The notes beneath the pieces are model-generated. The model worked only from the letters and a program-made list of their open reading frames with translations, ran no database searches and was not told the DNA's origin. Shown here one piece after another: positions 17,901 to 26,853 of a stretch of DNA of 64,000 nucleotides (within the stretch, counting starts at the first letter, position 1; each line of letters starts with the position of its first letter). The DNA comes from Gammaproteobacteria bacterium (GTDB lineage Bacteria > Pseudomonadota > Gammaproteobacteria > Steroidobacterales > Steroidobacteraceae). Location of the stretch: contig JAQGOE010000239.1 in NCBI GenBank assembly GCA_028293725.1, positions 12,773-76,772 on the forward strand, written 5' to 3'. A program made the translations under genes and the position numbers.

Positions 17901-20372
17901 CTACTGCGCAGCGCGCTGCGCGGGACCCAGGTACTCATCGAGCCAGGCGAGCGTCTCCTTCATGAACTCCACCCGCGGTACGAGGTGGCCGGACGGATAG
18001 ACGATCATCTTCTTGTCGGTCTGCGGGGTACCGAGCAGCCGAAATAACGGCTTCTGGGCCGTCTCAACCGGGAAGTAATTGTCGTACTCGCCATTCAGCA
18101 TCAACACCGGCTGTGTGACCCGCGGCAGGTAGTTGATCTGGTCCGCCTCCGGCAGCGCTTGGTCCATGCGCATGCCGGCAACGTTGAGCACTACCACACG
18201 AATGCGCTTCTCGACCGCGGGCATGATAGCGCCAAGAAACCCGCCCCAGCTCACGCCTAGATAGGCAACTCGGTCGGCGCGCATGTCCTTGCGCGTCTCG
18301 AGATAGTCGATCGTGCGGCTCAAGTCCTTCGCCCACATGACGACGTGCTCCTTGTAGGCGACGCTCTCCTCCGGCAGGTTCGAGTGCAAACTGTCTTGTC
18401 GCTCGAAGGTGCTCTTGTAAATAGGAAGGACGAGCGCACGGCCGCTCTTCATGATGAACGTGTAGTCACGGTAGTCCTCAATCCAGTGCGGGTCGAAACG
18501 GCTCTCGAAGAACCCGTCGGTCCCGGGGAACAATACGACGGGCTGGTACGGCGGCGTTCCGTGCAACGGCAGAAAGACGTAGATCGGTAGCCGCTCGCCG
18601 TTGTAGGGGGCGTTGACAGAGACGACCTCGAGCTTCCAGTCGTCGGTGTCGATGACCTTGTCGATGCGCGCGTCGAGCGGTGTATGGTCGTACACAAACT
18701 GACGGGCGAACTGCGCGAACGTGCGGTCATCGACCGGCTGCTCGTGCGCGTAGTCGCGGAACGCCCTCGACAACGGCTGCGTCAGCGCGGCAGCGACGCT
18801 CGTGCCGGGCAGCTCGCGGATGCAGCGGAAGCCGTTCGTGGAGCTGCGATCGAGCGCGGGCTGCGCGTAGGCGTAGTTGACGGCATAGGTAGGGTCCGTG
18901 AAACCACCGCCGAGGATATAGTGCTGCCCCGCGTTGCCTGAGGCGTTGAGCACCCATTCGCGCACGTTGCCGGCGATGTCGTAGACGCCGTAGGAACTCA
19001 GGCCTGGCAGGCCCCCCGCTGCCGTAGTCGCCTTGTTGCTGAAATTGCTGAATGGCAGCAGGAACTCGGCGAGCGTGGTGTCGGCCATTTGCGCCCAGTG
19101 ATACATGGTCGGCAACTGCTTGCCCGCCCAGGCCGCGTAGGCTGCCGCCTCGTACCAGGACACGCCGGCCACCGGATGATCGGCGAGCCCGTCGGGAAAG
19201 GTGGCCGCCTCCCAAGTTGCAGGTCCCGGCCGCCCTGTGCGGTCTGTGAAGCGTGCGCGCGCTGCAGCGAGTGGAATTTCTTTTCCCGCCTGGATCATCG
19301 GAAAGCGCCAGTAGGAAGCGTTCGTGTAGCCGCCTGCGTCCACGAAGGCTTTGTACTGTCGGTTGGTCACCTCGTACTTGTCGGCCAGGAACTCGGGTAC
19401 CTTGACGCCGCCGTACTTCTCGACACCTATCAGGTACGCCTCGTTCACAGACGCGGGGATGCGCACCATGCCCGGCGGGAGACTTCCGGCGCGATCGAGC
19501 GTGAGACGTGGCACGTCGGAGCCGGCGCGGCTCCAGGGCCGCGGGCTCACAAGCTCAATGGTCTCAAAGCCCTCCTTGCGGACCTCGACGCGTAGCAGGT
19601 TATGCGGCACGCGCGCGTCCTTGAGCGGCGTCATGCCGGCGAGGCGCCACGGCGCGTCGGGGGTGCCGTAGTCTTTCCAGTAGACCCCAGCGCTGGCCGG
19701 CTGCGTCTCGATCGTCAGCGTCGTCGCAATCAGCGGCCAGAGCTTCGCAAGCGTGTGATCATGCGGCACCGCCTTTTCGGCCTCGAGCGCCATGTCGAGC
19801 AGCCGCGCGTCGCTGTGGGGCGACTTCGCAAGCGCTTCCTCGATCGCCGGCAGCAGCACGTTGTGCGCATGCTCGCGGCGCCGCCCCGATGGCACGATGA
19901 CGACTAGCGCGAATGCCGCGGCCATGACAAGGATCACCCATGGCCACACCCGCAGATGAGCGGTCGCGGGTGTGACCGATACCGGGATCGGGGCGGCTTC
20001 GGCAGGCCGCTCCTCCGCCGTACTTGAGCAGCTCGCCGCGTCAACCCACGGAGCCACTGGCGCCACCAGCCGATAGCCGCGACGCAGCACATTGGCGATA
20101 TAGATCGGTTCCTTCTTGTCATCGCCGAGTGCCCGCCGAAGCCCCGCCACCGCCTGATAGACGGAGTCAGGTGTGACGACCACATCTTTCCAGACTGCAT
20201 CCAGCAACTGATCGACGCTCACAACCTGGCCGGCCTGCTCCGCCAGACACACCAGGACTCGCATCGCGCGCGGTTCGAGTTTGACGCTCGCGCCGTCCTT
20301 GGAAATCTCATCAAGCGCGGGATCGACACGCCACGCGCCGATTCGAAGTTCCCTGTTGTCGGTGACGATCAT
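17901..20372 (-). CDS. Winged-helix / membrane / SUMF1-like / alpha-beta hydrolase fusion protein
   Basis: 823 residues from the ATG at 20372 (a GTG at 20390 would add six). Order: OmpR/CadC-type winged helix (about 6-105, ending YIANVLRRGYRLVAP), disordered linker, one membrane helix (WPWVILVMAAAFALVVIV), a PEGA-like beta segment (TLTIETQPASAGVYWKD), an FGE-sulfatase/SUMF1 domain (DKYEVTNRQYKAFVDAGGY, GVSWYEAAAYAAWAGKQLP, GNVREWVLN, NGFRCIRE), and an alpha/beta hydrolase with nucleophile Ser in GVSWGGF, acid in NGEYDNYFP and His in PSGHLVPR. It may sense something outside the membrane and bind DNA inside, as CadC does, or the exported half may be an esterase. No target is known. Neighbours give no clue. 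Confidence 0.82.
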   Translation of the reverse strand: MIVTDNRELRIGAWRVDPALDEISKDGASVKLEPRAMRVLVCLAEQAGQVVSVDQLLDAVWKDVVVTPDSVYQAVAGLRRALGDDKKEPIYIANVLRRGYRLVAPVAPWVDAASCSSTAEERPAEAAPIPVSVTPATAHLRVWPWVILVMAAAFALVVIVPSGRRREHAHNVLLPAIEEALAKSPHSDARLLDMALEAEKAVPHDHTLAKLWPLIATTLTIETQPASAGVYWKDYGTPDAPWRLAGMTPLKDARVPHNLLRVEVRKEGFETIELVSPRPWSRAGSDVPRLTLDRAGSLPPGMVRIPASVNEAYLIGVEKYGGVKVPEFLADKYEVTNRQYKAFVDAGGYTNASYWRFPMIQAGKEIPLAAARARFTDRTGRPGPATWEAATFPDGLADHPVAGVSWYEAAAYAAWAGKQLPTMYHWAQMADTTLAEFLLPFSNFSNKATTAAGGLPGLSSYGVYDIAGNVREWVLNASGNAGQHYILGGGFTDPTYAVNYAYAQPALDRSSTNGFRCIRELPGTSVAAALTQPLSRAFRDYAHEQPVDDRTFAQFARQFVYDHTPLDARIDKVIDTDDWKLEVVSVNAPYNGERLPIYVFLPLHGTPPYQPVVLFPGTDGFFESRFDPHWIEDYRDYTFIMKSGRALVLPIYKSTFERQDSLHSNLPEESVAYKEHVVMWAKDLSRTIDYLETRKDMRADRVAYLGVSWGGFLGAIMPAVEKRIRVVVLNVAGMRMDQALPEADQINYLPRVTQPVLMLNGEYDNYFPVETAQKPLFRLLGTPQTDKKMIVYPSGHLVPRVEFMKETLAWLDEYLGPAQRAAQ

Positions 20373-20553
20373 TGGGCTACTAAATTCCACAAGCGCCTGA
20401 GCAACATCGCATTTTTTGAGCTCAAAGATCCCCTTCGGCGCGCCTTTGACGCTCCCTCAACCCATGTTCAACGCGCCCTCAGGACGCGGTGGGGTCCGCG
20501 CGGGCACGGTGCCGTCGCCCACTCAAATTCGCGCGCCAACCGGGAGATCATGA

Positions 20554-20940
20554 ATGAAAACTGCAACGCATCTTGCGTCCTCATCCTGCCTGAACGCTAA
20601 CATCCGCACCATCGCCCTTCTTGCCTTGTGCGCCCTCGCATCCGCCAGCGCTGTGGCAGGCTCGCCGACGGGTGCCGCCCCCGTCACCCGTACCGCAAAC
20701 GTGTCGCTCGCGGATCTCGACCTTTCGACGCCCGAGGGAGCACGTGCCGCCCGTGAGCGACTGCGCAAAGAGGCCCGACGCCTGTGCTCGCAGGTAGCCG
20801 ACAGCGAGGACCTCTCGCATCAGACCAACTTTGTGGCCTGCGTCGACGAGACCCTGGCCAACGCACTGCGGCAAGTCGCGGGTCCTGCGCTCGTTGCTGG
20901 TGCCGCGGCGGCGTCACCCCAACCGGCGTCTCACCCGTAG
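20554..20940 (+). CDS. UrcA family protein
   Basis: 128 residues with a signal peptide (ALLALCALASASAVAG). The body has the UrcA pattern: VSLADLDLSTPEGARAAR, then a helix with RLC and a second conserved Cys in FVACVDETLANAL, probably forming a disulfide. UrcA proteins are small periplasmic proteins of unknown role, common in Xanthomonadales, Sphingomonads and relatives. A second member lies at 31022-31372 on the other strand. Confidence 0.8.
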   Translation: MKTATHLASSSCLNANIRTIALLALCALASASAVAGSPTGAAPVTRTANVSLADLDLSTPEGARAARERLRKEARRLCSQVADSEDLSHQTNFVACVDETLANALRQVAGPALVAGAAAASPQPASHP

Positions 20941-21966
20941 GCCCAAACCAGTGGTTGCCCGCAAGTCCAACGTGTCCGGCTCCGCTGGATGCGTTGGACT
21001 CCACTCCGACCAGCGCCCGGCCGACCGCTGTTCCGCCGGAGTCGCACACGACGGACCACCAGTTGCAGAGTCAAACTTCTGGCCGAACGATATGCCGAAG
21101 GTGCGCAGAGCGATCGGTATCGCGACCAGCTGCCACGGCCGATGCCGCTGGTTAAATCGAGGCCCCCGTACGTCGGCGCTGCCCCGCGTTCACAGTACTC
21201 TGCGCGACTCTCCGGCCTTCGCGTGCGGCGCAAGATCCAATGATCGGGCTTGCGTGTTGACTGCCCACTAACCGGAATTGCCAATCCGCCGCTGATCGAC
21301 CGGTCTTGATGAGTCCGAGACAATCAACATCAGCAGGAGGCTTCACACCTCGCCCGCCGATCGAATCTGGGCGCGCAGCGCCGGACGCGGATCGAAAACG
21401 CCTTCGAATGGCGACTCACGTTAAGGTGTCCGACGCCTGCCCTCCAGGCACCGCCGAGCTCGGATGGCTCAGCTCGTCCGGGCAGGCGTCCAACAACCCT
21501 TAACGGTCGCGGCCAGCCGCTTGGGCTTCCGCCTACTGTGGGCCCACACGGTTTGGTGACAAAGCCAAAATATTTTTGGCGCATGATCGTGACACCGGCA
21601 GCGACATATCAATGTTCACGACCCTCATGTTGCACTCCACATGTGACGCATCGGTTAGCGGAAGCTAACTGCCTCTGGCCGAAACTCATTTGGCCTACCG
21701 CGTCAATACCTTAGTCATCGTCATGCACCTTCTTCGTGCACCCTCTGTAATGGCGACCCTCATCGACCGTGATCAGAAGCACTGCGATTTCCCATCGAGG
21801 ACTGTGATCATGCTCACGCCTTCCCGAAGCGAACACAACTGAGCGCAACTCGGCGTTTATCTCATCCCTCAGAGAATATTTTTCTCGGCCTCGTCTTTGT
21901 GCAACCTCGGTCTTGATTTCTTGATCCGTGGGGGATGATGATTCCGTACGGCCAGGGACGGCGATC
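20941..21966. other. About 1 kb without a convincing gene
   Basis: Only short frames without family resemblance or ribosome sites. The one structured element is the nested inverted repeat at 21420-21504. GC composition and lack of coding suggest the left border of the accessory region with the RHS fragments. Confidence 0.5.
21420..21504. repeat. Nested inverted repeat (85 bp)
   Basis: Three concentric pairs: GTTAAGG (21420-21426) with CCTTAAC (21498-21504), GACGCCTGCCC (21432-21442) with GGGCAGGCGTC (21480-21490), and CGAGCT (21455-21460) with AGCTCG (21471-21476). It could fold as a long hairpin in DNA or RNA. It resembles an integron attC in plan but lacks its consensus boxes. Confidence 0.7.
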
Positions 21967-22719
21967 ATGAAGAAGTCCGGTATCTCCGTGTACTACATCC
22001 ATACCGACCACCTGAACACCCCGCGCCGCATTAGCCGGCCCGCCGATAACGTCATCGTCTGGCGCTGGGACGCGGAGCCCTTCGGCACCACCGCCGCGAA
22101 TCAAGACCCGGATGGCGACGGTACCGCGTTCGTCTACAACCCGCGGTTTCCAGGGCAGTACTTCGATGCCGAGACGGCGCTGAACTACAACTACCAAAGA
22201 GATTACGACCCTGCAGTCGGAAGATTTGTTGAAAGCGACCCGTTAGGGCTCTATGGTGGTACCAACACCTACGCCTATGCCGACGGAAATCCAATTAATG
22301 AAAGCGATCCAACTGGACAATTCGGCTGGTGGGGTGCAGCGATTGGAGCCGGACTAGATATCGGGTTGCAATTATTCGAAAACGGCGGAAAGTTTCGCTG
22401 CGTGGACTTTGGCTCGGTCTTGACTTCTGCGGTGCTCGGCGCAATTTCTCCAGGACTTGGCGACACCAACAAAGCCTTAAAGGCTGCAAGCTACGCCCGC
22501 GCCGCCATCGAGAACCTCGAGGAACAGCTGAGTCGGACTGCCAGTGCGAGCCGAGCCGCAAAGATTGCTCAGGGAATAAGCTGAAATGAGCAGGCGCCCT
22601 ATGACGCGAACTCAACCCTCCTATACAAGGCGACTTCTAGCGTAGGAAAACACATCGCGAAGGCGTTCGAAGCTCCGACACCGCTGAGGATAGGCAGCGA
22701 CTGTGAGTGTAAACAGTGA
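21967..22719 (+). pseudogene. RHS-repeat toxin C-terminal tip 1 (displaced, nonsense-interrupted)
   Basis: From the ATG the frame reads YYIHTDHLNTPRRISR, then [40 protein letters not shown] and NTYAYADGNPINESDPTG: the end of an RHS core, where the cargo toxin normally begins. The variable tip follows (GQFGWWGAAIG...), stops at TGA 22582-22584, and then continues open in the same frame to a second stop at 22717-22719, ending DCECKQ. The upstream RHS barrel is missing. The continuous frame after the TGA and its overlap with the next gene's start suggest a toxin tip killed by one nonsense mutation. The toxin class is not recognised. Confidence 0.75.
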
Positions 22720-23098
22720 CCAGAAGTCCAGCCGAGCGACCCCTGTGAACAAGAGAATTCCGAGAATCAACGCCTTGTTGTGGACGATAGCGCTGTTAGT
22801 GGCAGGAGCAATCAGCGGATACCTCACGTCGCTCCGCGGCGGCCACGCGGAAGTGCGGATGGCCTTGATAGGCGCTGTCTGGGGTGGCTTCATAGGTCTA
22901 CTGTTTTCAATGGAGATATCAAACGTTAGTCTGGGCCTGCGTAGATCCGCAGGCGCAAGCCTTGGAATAGTCGCGAGCTGTATCTCTGGAATTCTGCTCG
23001 ACTGGCGCGGCCTCTCGATCGTTCTGATAAGTGTTCTTGCCGCAACTCTAGGGTTCTTAGGTGATCTTTGGGTAAAACACGTGAGCACACTGCCATAG
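22703..23098 (+). CDS. Small membrane protein, candidate immunity protein for RHS tip 1
   Basis: 131 residues with about four hydrophobic helices (LLWTIALLVAGAISGYL, MALIGAVWGGFIGLLFS, a third around ASLGIVASCISGILL, and LIS-VLAATLGFLGDLW). The GTG start overlaps the end of the extended toxin frame by 17 bases, the translational coupling usual for polymorphic toxin-immunity pairs. Function is inferred only from position. If the toxin is indeed interrupted, this would be a retained immunity gene, as is common in orphan arrays. Confidence 0.55.
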   Translation: MSVNSDQKSSRATPVNKRIPRINALLWTIALLVAGAISGYLTSLRGGHAEVRMALIGAVWGGFIGLLFSMEISNVSLGLRRSAGASLGIVASCISGILLDWRGLSIVLISVLAATLGFLGDLWVKHVSTLP

Positions 23099-23760
23099 TA
23101 TGTCTACAACCCCCGCTTCCCAGGGCAGTATTACGACTCCGAGACGGGGCTGTCTTACAACATGCAGCGCGACTATGACCCGGCGACAGGAAGGTACGCG
23201 GAATCTGATCCGATCGGGCTATTGGGCGGTATCAACTCGTATGCCTATGTTGACGGGAACCCTGTCTCCGAAGTCGACCCTCTCGGGCTGTTCGGAATGG
23301 ATGATGCGTACGGCTTCGTTTACAACGCGACAGGGGGATGGAGTCCGTCGCAGAGCTCGTTGATTACACAGCAGGATTTGGTGATGCGGTTTCGCTGAAT
23401 GCCACAAGCTTGATTCGCGATCAGATGGGTACGAACAATGCCGTGAATAAATGCTCGACGGCATATCGTGTTGGTGGTTGGACCTCCTTCGCGCTGGGCA
23501 GTGGCAGGCTGGCGTATGCAGGGCTGGCTAAGGGATATTCAATCGTCGCATACTCGGGCGCGGCAGCAAGTGCTTTTAGATCAGGTCTCAGAGTCGCGTT
23601 TGGCGGCGGAGCAAGTCTGCGGCCGCCGGATTTGACGAAGTACGCGACGGATGCTGCGTTACGTGCTGCGGCAGGCAGGACGAATCCATTTGTAAACGCC
23701 TATGGAGCTGCTATTGCAGCAAAGGGTGCAGCAGAAGGATCTGGCTGCGGCTGCTCTTAG
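23099..23760 (+). pseudogene. RHS toxin C-terminal tip 2 (no start, frameshifted)
   Basis: Begins with the codon right after the preceding gene's stop and reads [57 protein letters not shown], that is, the same RHS core end as tip 1. There is no start codon or ribosome site. The core frame stops at 23398, but an overlapping frame from about 23338 continues ([17 protein letters not shown]) to 23760, ending GSGCGCS like the Cys-ending tip 1. The shift lies around 23340-23375. It looks like a silent tip kept as a recombination donor or a remnant left by tip replacement. Confidence 0.72.
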
Positions 23761-23780
23761 TAGGAACGCGGTGCAAAATT

Positions 23781-24164
23781 ATGGAAACCTATCCGATCGT
23801 TGACCCAAAGAAAGGCGCATATCCGTTCGCTTTTGAGATCGAGAACGCATACGTGTCGCGCCGAACGGTGGCTCGTCTTCTTGGAAGACTTGACGGTGTA
23901 GCGAACGTTGTGTTTGGAGGTCGGCTCGGATCGACTAACGATGTACGCGTTGGGTTCAAGTACCGGAATCACGAGTACATTGTCCTGGAGCCCTTCGGTG
24001 ACAACAGTCGATACTGGATCGGCCCCAAAAACTCGGCAGAAGGCGCTGGCGATATTGGTGAGGTGGAGAGTGCCTTCAGGAGCTACCGGCCCCCTCTCCA
24101 TAGGATGCTTCTAGGCGATATTTTGACCTTTCGAGTATTTAAGCGCCTTGCTGGCAGGAGCTGA
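23781..24164 (+). CDS. Hypothetical protein, candidate immunity protein for RHS tip 2
   Basis: 127 residues, soluble, mixed alpha/beta (AFEIENAYVSRRTVARLLG, VRVGFKYRNHEYIVLEPFGDNSRYWIGP). Twenty bases after the tip 2 stop. I do not recognise a family; the size, position and lack of other partners fit an immunity gene. Lower GC and less biased codon use than the flanking housekeeping genes fit recent transfer. Confidence 0.5.
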   Translation: METYPIVDPKKGAYPFAFEIENAYVSRRTVARLLGRLDGVANVVFGGRLGSTNDVRVGFKYRNHEYIVLEPFGDNSRYWIGPKNSAEGAGDIGEVESAFRSYRPPLHRMLLGDILTFRVFKRLAGRS

Positions 24165-24243
24165 TTGCTCGATTGCCTGTGTGCGACTTACGGACGGCTC
24201 CGCGGCGGAGGCGGGTGACGGGCGAGAAGCCGTGTCAGGGGAC

Positions 24244-24807
24244 TTAGGGCTTCTTCTCGAGATCGGCGGTGAATCCGATAGGCCGGCGCTTAGGCGGAGT
24301 TGGGTGCATCAGCTCGCGGATCGCCGAGAGGATGGCGCCGATGGCGCGATCTTGCTCGGTGAATTTTTTATCCAGTCGTGTCTCGAGCTGCGCGAAGCGT
24401 CGGGCCAGTTCGCGGTTGGAGCTCAGTAGCTCGCGCAGCTTCACGAAGGCGCGCACGACGTAGACGCCCATCTCGATGGCGCGCGGCGAGCTCAGGATGT
24501 TTGCCGCCTGGATAGCGCCATGCTCGGTGAAGGCGTACGGAAGGTATTTGATGTTCTGACCGCGGCCCGGGTTCAAGATCACAGACTGTGATCTTGAAAG
24601 CTCAACCTCCTCGGCGGTGAGCTGGAACATGAAGTCTTCCGGAAATCGCTCGTCGTTGCGCTTGACCGCCTGGTTGAGCGTGCGGGTCTCGACGCCGTAG
24701 ATCGCCGCCAGCTCGCGATCGAGGATCACCCGCTGACCCCGCAGGAAGAGGATCGACTGCGTGATGTGTTCAACCGGCTCGGGCGCGGTGCGCTGAGTCT
24801 TGGCCAC
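24244..24807 (-). CDS. ORF6N domain protein, copy A
   Basis: 187 residues. The ORF6N domain (a phage-related DNA-binding family, cousin of KilA-N and Bro-N) covers about 12-115: ITQSILFLRGQRVILDRELA, IYGVETRTLNQAVKRN, FPEDFMFQL, KYLPYAFTEHGAIQAA, then AIEMGVYVVRAFVKLRELL. A helical tail (LETRLDKKFTEQDRAIGAILSA) probably forms a coiled coil. GTG start after AAGGGGGAACC. Residues 71-79 (SRSQSVILN) are encoded by a 27-bp palindrome centred on codon 75. The leader (24808-24910) and a 140-bp repeat upstream recur at copy B. Confidence 0.85.
   Translation of the reverse strand: MAKTQRTAPEPVEHITQSILFLRGQRVILDRELAAIYGVETRTLNQAVKRNDERFPEDFMFQLTAEEVELSRSQSVILNPGRGQNIKYLPYAFTEHGAIQAANILSSPRAIEMGVYVVRAFVKLRELLSSNRELARRFAQLETRLDKKFTEQDRAIGAILSAIRELMHPTPPKRRPIGFTADLEKKP
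24572..24598. repeat. Palindrome inside ORF6N copy A
   Basis: Perfect 13-bp arms TTCAAGATCACAG and CTGTGATCTTGAA around one base at 24585. That base is the first base of codon 75. Copies B and D have unrelated palindromes at the same codon. Confidence 0.95.
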
Positions 24808-24990
24808 GGTTCCCCCTTCTTTAACCGCGTGCTCTTCAGCGGTCCTGCCGCGCGAGCACGTTATCGATGACCTGCGCGACGAAACGCTGCTGAGCGCGCG
24901 GCAGGTGTCGGATCCGTTTCATATGCTGCCGGAGCGTCGGCGCCGGGCCACGCTTTTTGGCGGCCGCGGGGAGCGCTGCTTCCTACAACC

Positions 24991-25135
24991 AACAGGTACG
25001 AGGAACCGACTCCTGCTGCTCAATGTGAACCGGATCAGTATAGGGAGAAGAGCCCGGTTACGTAATCGTCCATTACTGGTGATTTCGCTCAGAAACTCGC
25101 AGACTCGGAGGCGTACTAACATTGTGCGTCGCAGA
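24991..25135. repeat. ORF6N-associated flanking repeat, copy 1
   Basis: About 145 bp shared with 27528-27675 and, in part, with 28535-28650. Marker words in all three: CAGTATAGGGAGAAGA, CCGGTTACGTAATC, AGAAACTCGC and GCGTACTAACAT. It contains TTACGTAA and GTAAT/ATTAC inverted words. Located upstream of ORF6N copy A on the minus strand. Confidence 0.85.
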
Positions 25136-25189
25136 CAGTGGAAGCTGCAGGCCCCTCGGTACCGGGCGCGCCGCACACGCGGGTGACGC

Positions 25190-25740
25190 AAGGAATACAT
25201 CGCTACAGAACGCAAAAGGCTGCTTCTGCTAAAGCCAACCTCGGCGTGCGCCCGCGATGGCCCGCCAATGGGGCGATACGCCCCAGGCGATCGGCTTGCA
25301 TGTCGTCGAGGACGCCGTCATCGAGCGCGATCGAGCCGGACGACTCCCGCATCGAATTCGATGTCTTCGTAACTGTCGACCGCCAATCTGTCGTTTCAAC
25401 AACATCTGCTGAAATTCGATATCGCTGTCATTTTGCTCAAGGCGAAATCCAACCGTCTCAGCGATCTGGCGGCCTTATTGCCTGAATTTGCTCCAGGCAG
25501 TGCGAGTGCACCTAAGGGGATGTTAACGACTGTCGGGTCTGGGAAGAGCGGAATATAGGTATGGGCAAGCACTTTCGCATGATGCCGCGCGGAGTTGGGG
25601 CTGTGGACTTCCGCGTAAAAGCTCTTTTGTGGGCCCGTAGTAATCAGGCTCGCGCCTTTTCCCATTCCAGCTACGGCCGTGTCATGCTACCAGAGATCAG
25701 CGGGGCGTCATAGTTAGAGCGCGAGAAAAGCCAACACTGC
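25190..25740. other. Stretch without a confident gene
   Basis: One minus-strand frame, 25396-25665 (89 residues, starting MGKGASLITTGPQKSFYAEV), has some protein-like character but no ribosome site and no family I recognise. The rest has no usable frame. It may be decayed accessory DNA. Confidence 0.35.
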
Positions 25741-25743
25741 CGC

Positions 25744-26100
25744 CTACGGCTTTGGGGAGTATCCTTCGAGACCGAAGAATGCCCTCAGGGAACGATCGAC
25801 CGTTTGCAAAGTGGCCGCATCGATTCGACCCGTTCGCCGGCCGAGCGGCACGGTTACAGCCTCGTCGACCATGATTTGCGAGAGTTTCCGCAACCCGTTC
25901 TGCGCACCGGGCACCGCGGGAATGCCGACGAGCGGCGCATCAATCAGCAAATCTTCCGGGAAGCGCTTGGCATTGCGCTTGACCGCCTGCAACAGCACTT
26001 TGGTGGCTACGCCGTAGAGTTCGGTGAGCTCAGTATCCAGGAACACTTTGTGGCCGCGCAGGACGAGGATGGCGTGGGTGATGTGCTCGATGGGTTTCTA
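25744..26100 (-). pseudogene. ORF6N remnant fused in frame to a MazF/PemK-like C-terminus (copy C)
   Basis: The N-terminal part reads [43 protein letters not shown], matching ORF6N residues about 12-58, preceded in frame by a TAG so the original start is lost. At about 25947 the frame passes without a stop into [19 protein letters not shown], then [21 protein letters not shown], which resembles the end of MazF/PemK mRNA interferases (NGLRKPSQ, DK, VNRAL blocks). Neither half is complete. A short product could start at ATG 26046. Likely a deletion joint between neighbouring ORF6N and mazF genes. Confidence 0.65.
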
Positions 26101-26125
26101 TTGCAAGAAATGACGGTCAGCGTGC

Positions 26126-26356
26126 TCATGGTTCCGTGGTCTGGACGTTGATCAGGAGGAAACGTCCGCGCCTTTGCTGCAGCGCGCTCACTGCCGCCAC
26201 GGCGTTTGAATATTCCGCGAGCGCCTGCGACTTCTCGTATCCAACAGGAAGTGCAAGCGAGCGCAGCAGTGTCGCTTGCTCTACTTCGATCAACGCAGAC
26301 AGTTCTTGCTCGAGTCGTTCAAACTCGAAGCTGTCAGGGTTAATGTCTTCTGACAT
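26126..26356 (-). CDS. Small hypothetical helical protein
   Basis: 76 residues from the ATG at 26356, which follows GGAGG with a 10-base spacer, a good ribosome site. The protein is acidic and almost wholly helical (FERLEQELSALIEVEQATLLRSLALPVGYEKSQ is its core), with heptad-like spacing. Ends 25 bases before the ORF6N-MazF remnant on the same strand, so it may have belonged to the same small operon, perhaps as antitoxin or regulator; that is speculative. Confidence 0.55.
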   Translation of the reverse strand: MSEDINPDSFEFERLEQELSALIEVEQATLLRSLALPVGYEKSQALAEYSNAVAAVSALQQRRGRFLLINVQTTEP

Positions 26357-26717
26357 TGATGCGGTGCCTCCGAATTTATCGAACGCCAGGCCGGAGGTTG
26401 AATATAACACGGCGTGCTGGCCCTGGAATTGTTTGCACCCGACACTGACTGTTTTTTTTTGCGATTGGTTTTAAGTACCAAGCGTTGGAGAATGCGTCTT
26501 CGGCGACGTGAGTCAGCGCACTGGGCGGACGACGTCAGGGGCGCGAGGAGGTGCGCAGAGAGGCGAGCGCGTGACTCGCCTGCCTGTGTGAGCTTGGGTA
26601 CCGGACTTGACACGCATCAGCGCGCGATAGTACGGCTAGCTCAGATTAGGGTGGAACATGGGGAGCGATTCCCCACCTGCTGGGCGGAGAATTATTGAAG
26701 GAGCAACGCTGGGATCC

Positions 26718-26744
26718 AATTCCCCACCCAGCGGGTGGGGAATT
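26718..26744. repeat. Perfect hairpin with AATT ends
   Basis: 12-bp arms AATTCCCCACCC and GGGTGGGGAATT around AGC. A half-copy (ATTCCCCACC) lies about 50 bases upstream at 26669-26678. It is in the middle of a gene-poor stretch (26415-26850) and has no T-run. Perhaps a REP-type or transposon-end hairpin. Confidence 0.7.
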
Positions 26745-26853
26745 CGGTCGCGGTACGCCAGGTAGAATTGACGGAACCGGTGCTCATGACGCCGCTCGCA
26801 TTTACCTTCCCTGCCTCGCAATGGCGGAGATGCCGGGCTCGGCCGGAAAATGT

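Noticed and set aside
21420..21504. Nested inverted repeat taken as attC
   Set aside because: The outer boxes GTTAAGG/CCTTAAC break the attC consensus, so it is reported only as a structured repeat.
25396..25665. An 89-codon minus-strand frame
   Set aside because: Some protein-like composition but no ribosome site, no family and no conserved neighbour; left as part of an unassigned stretch.
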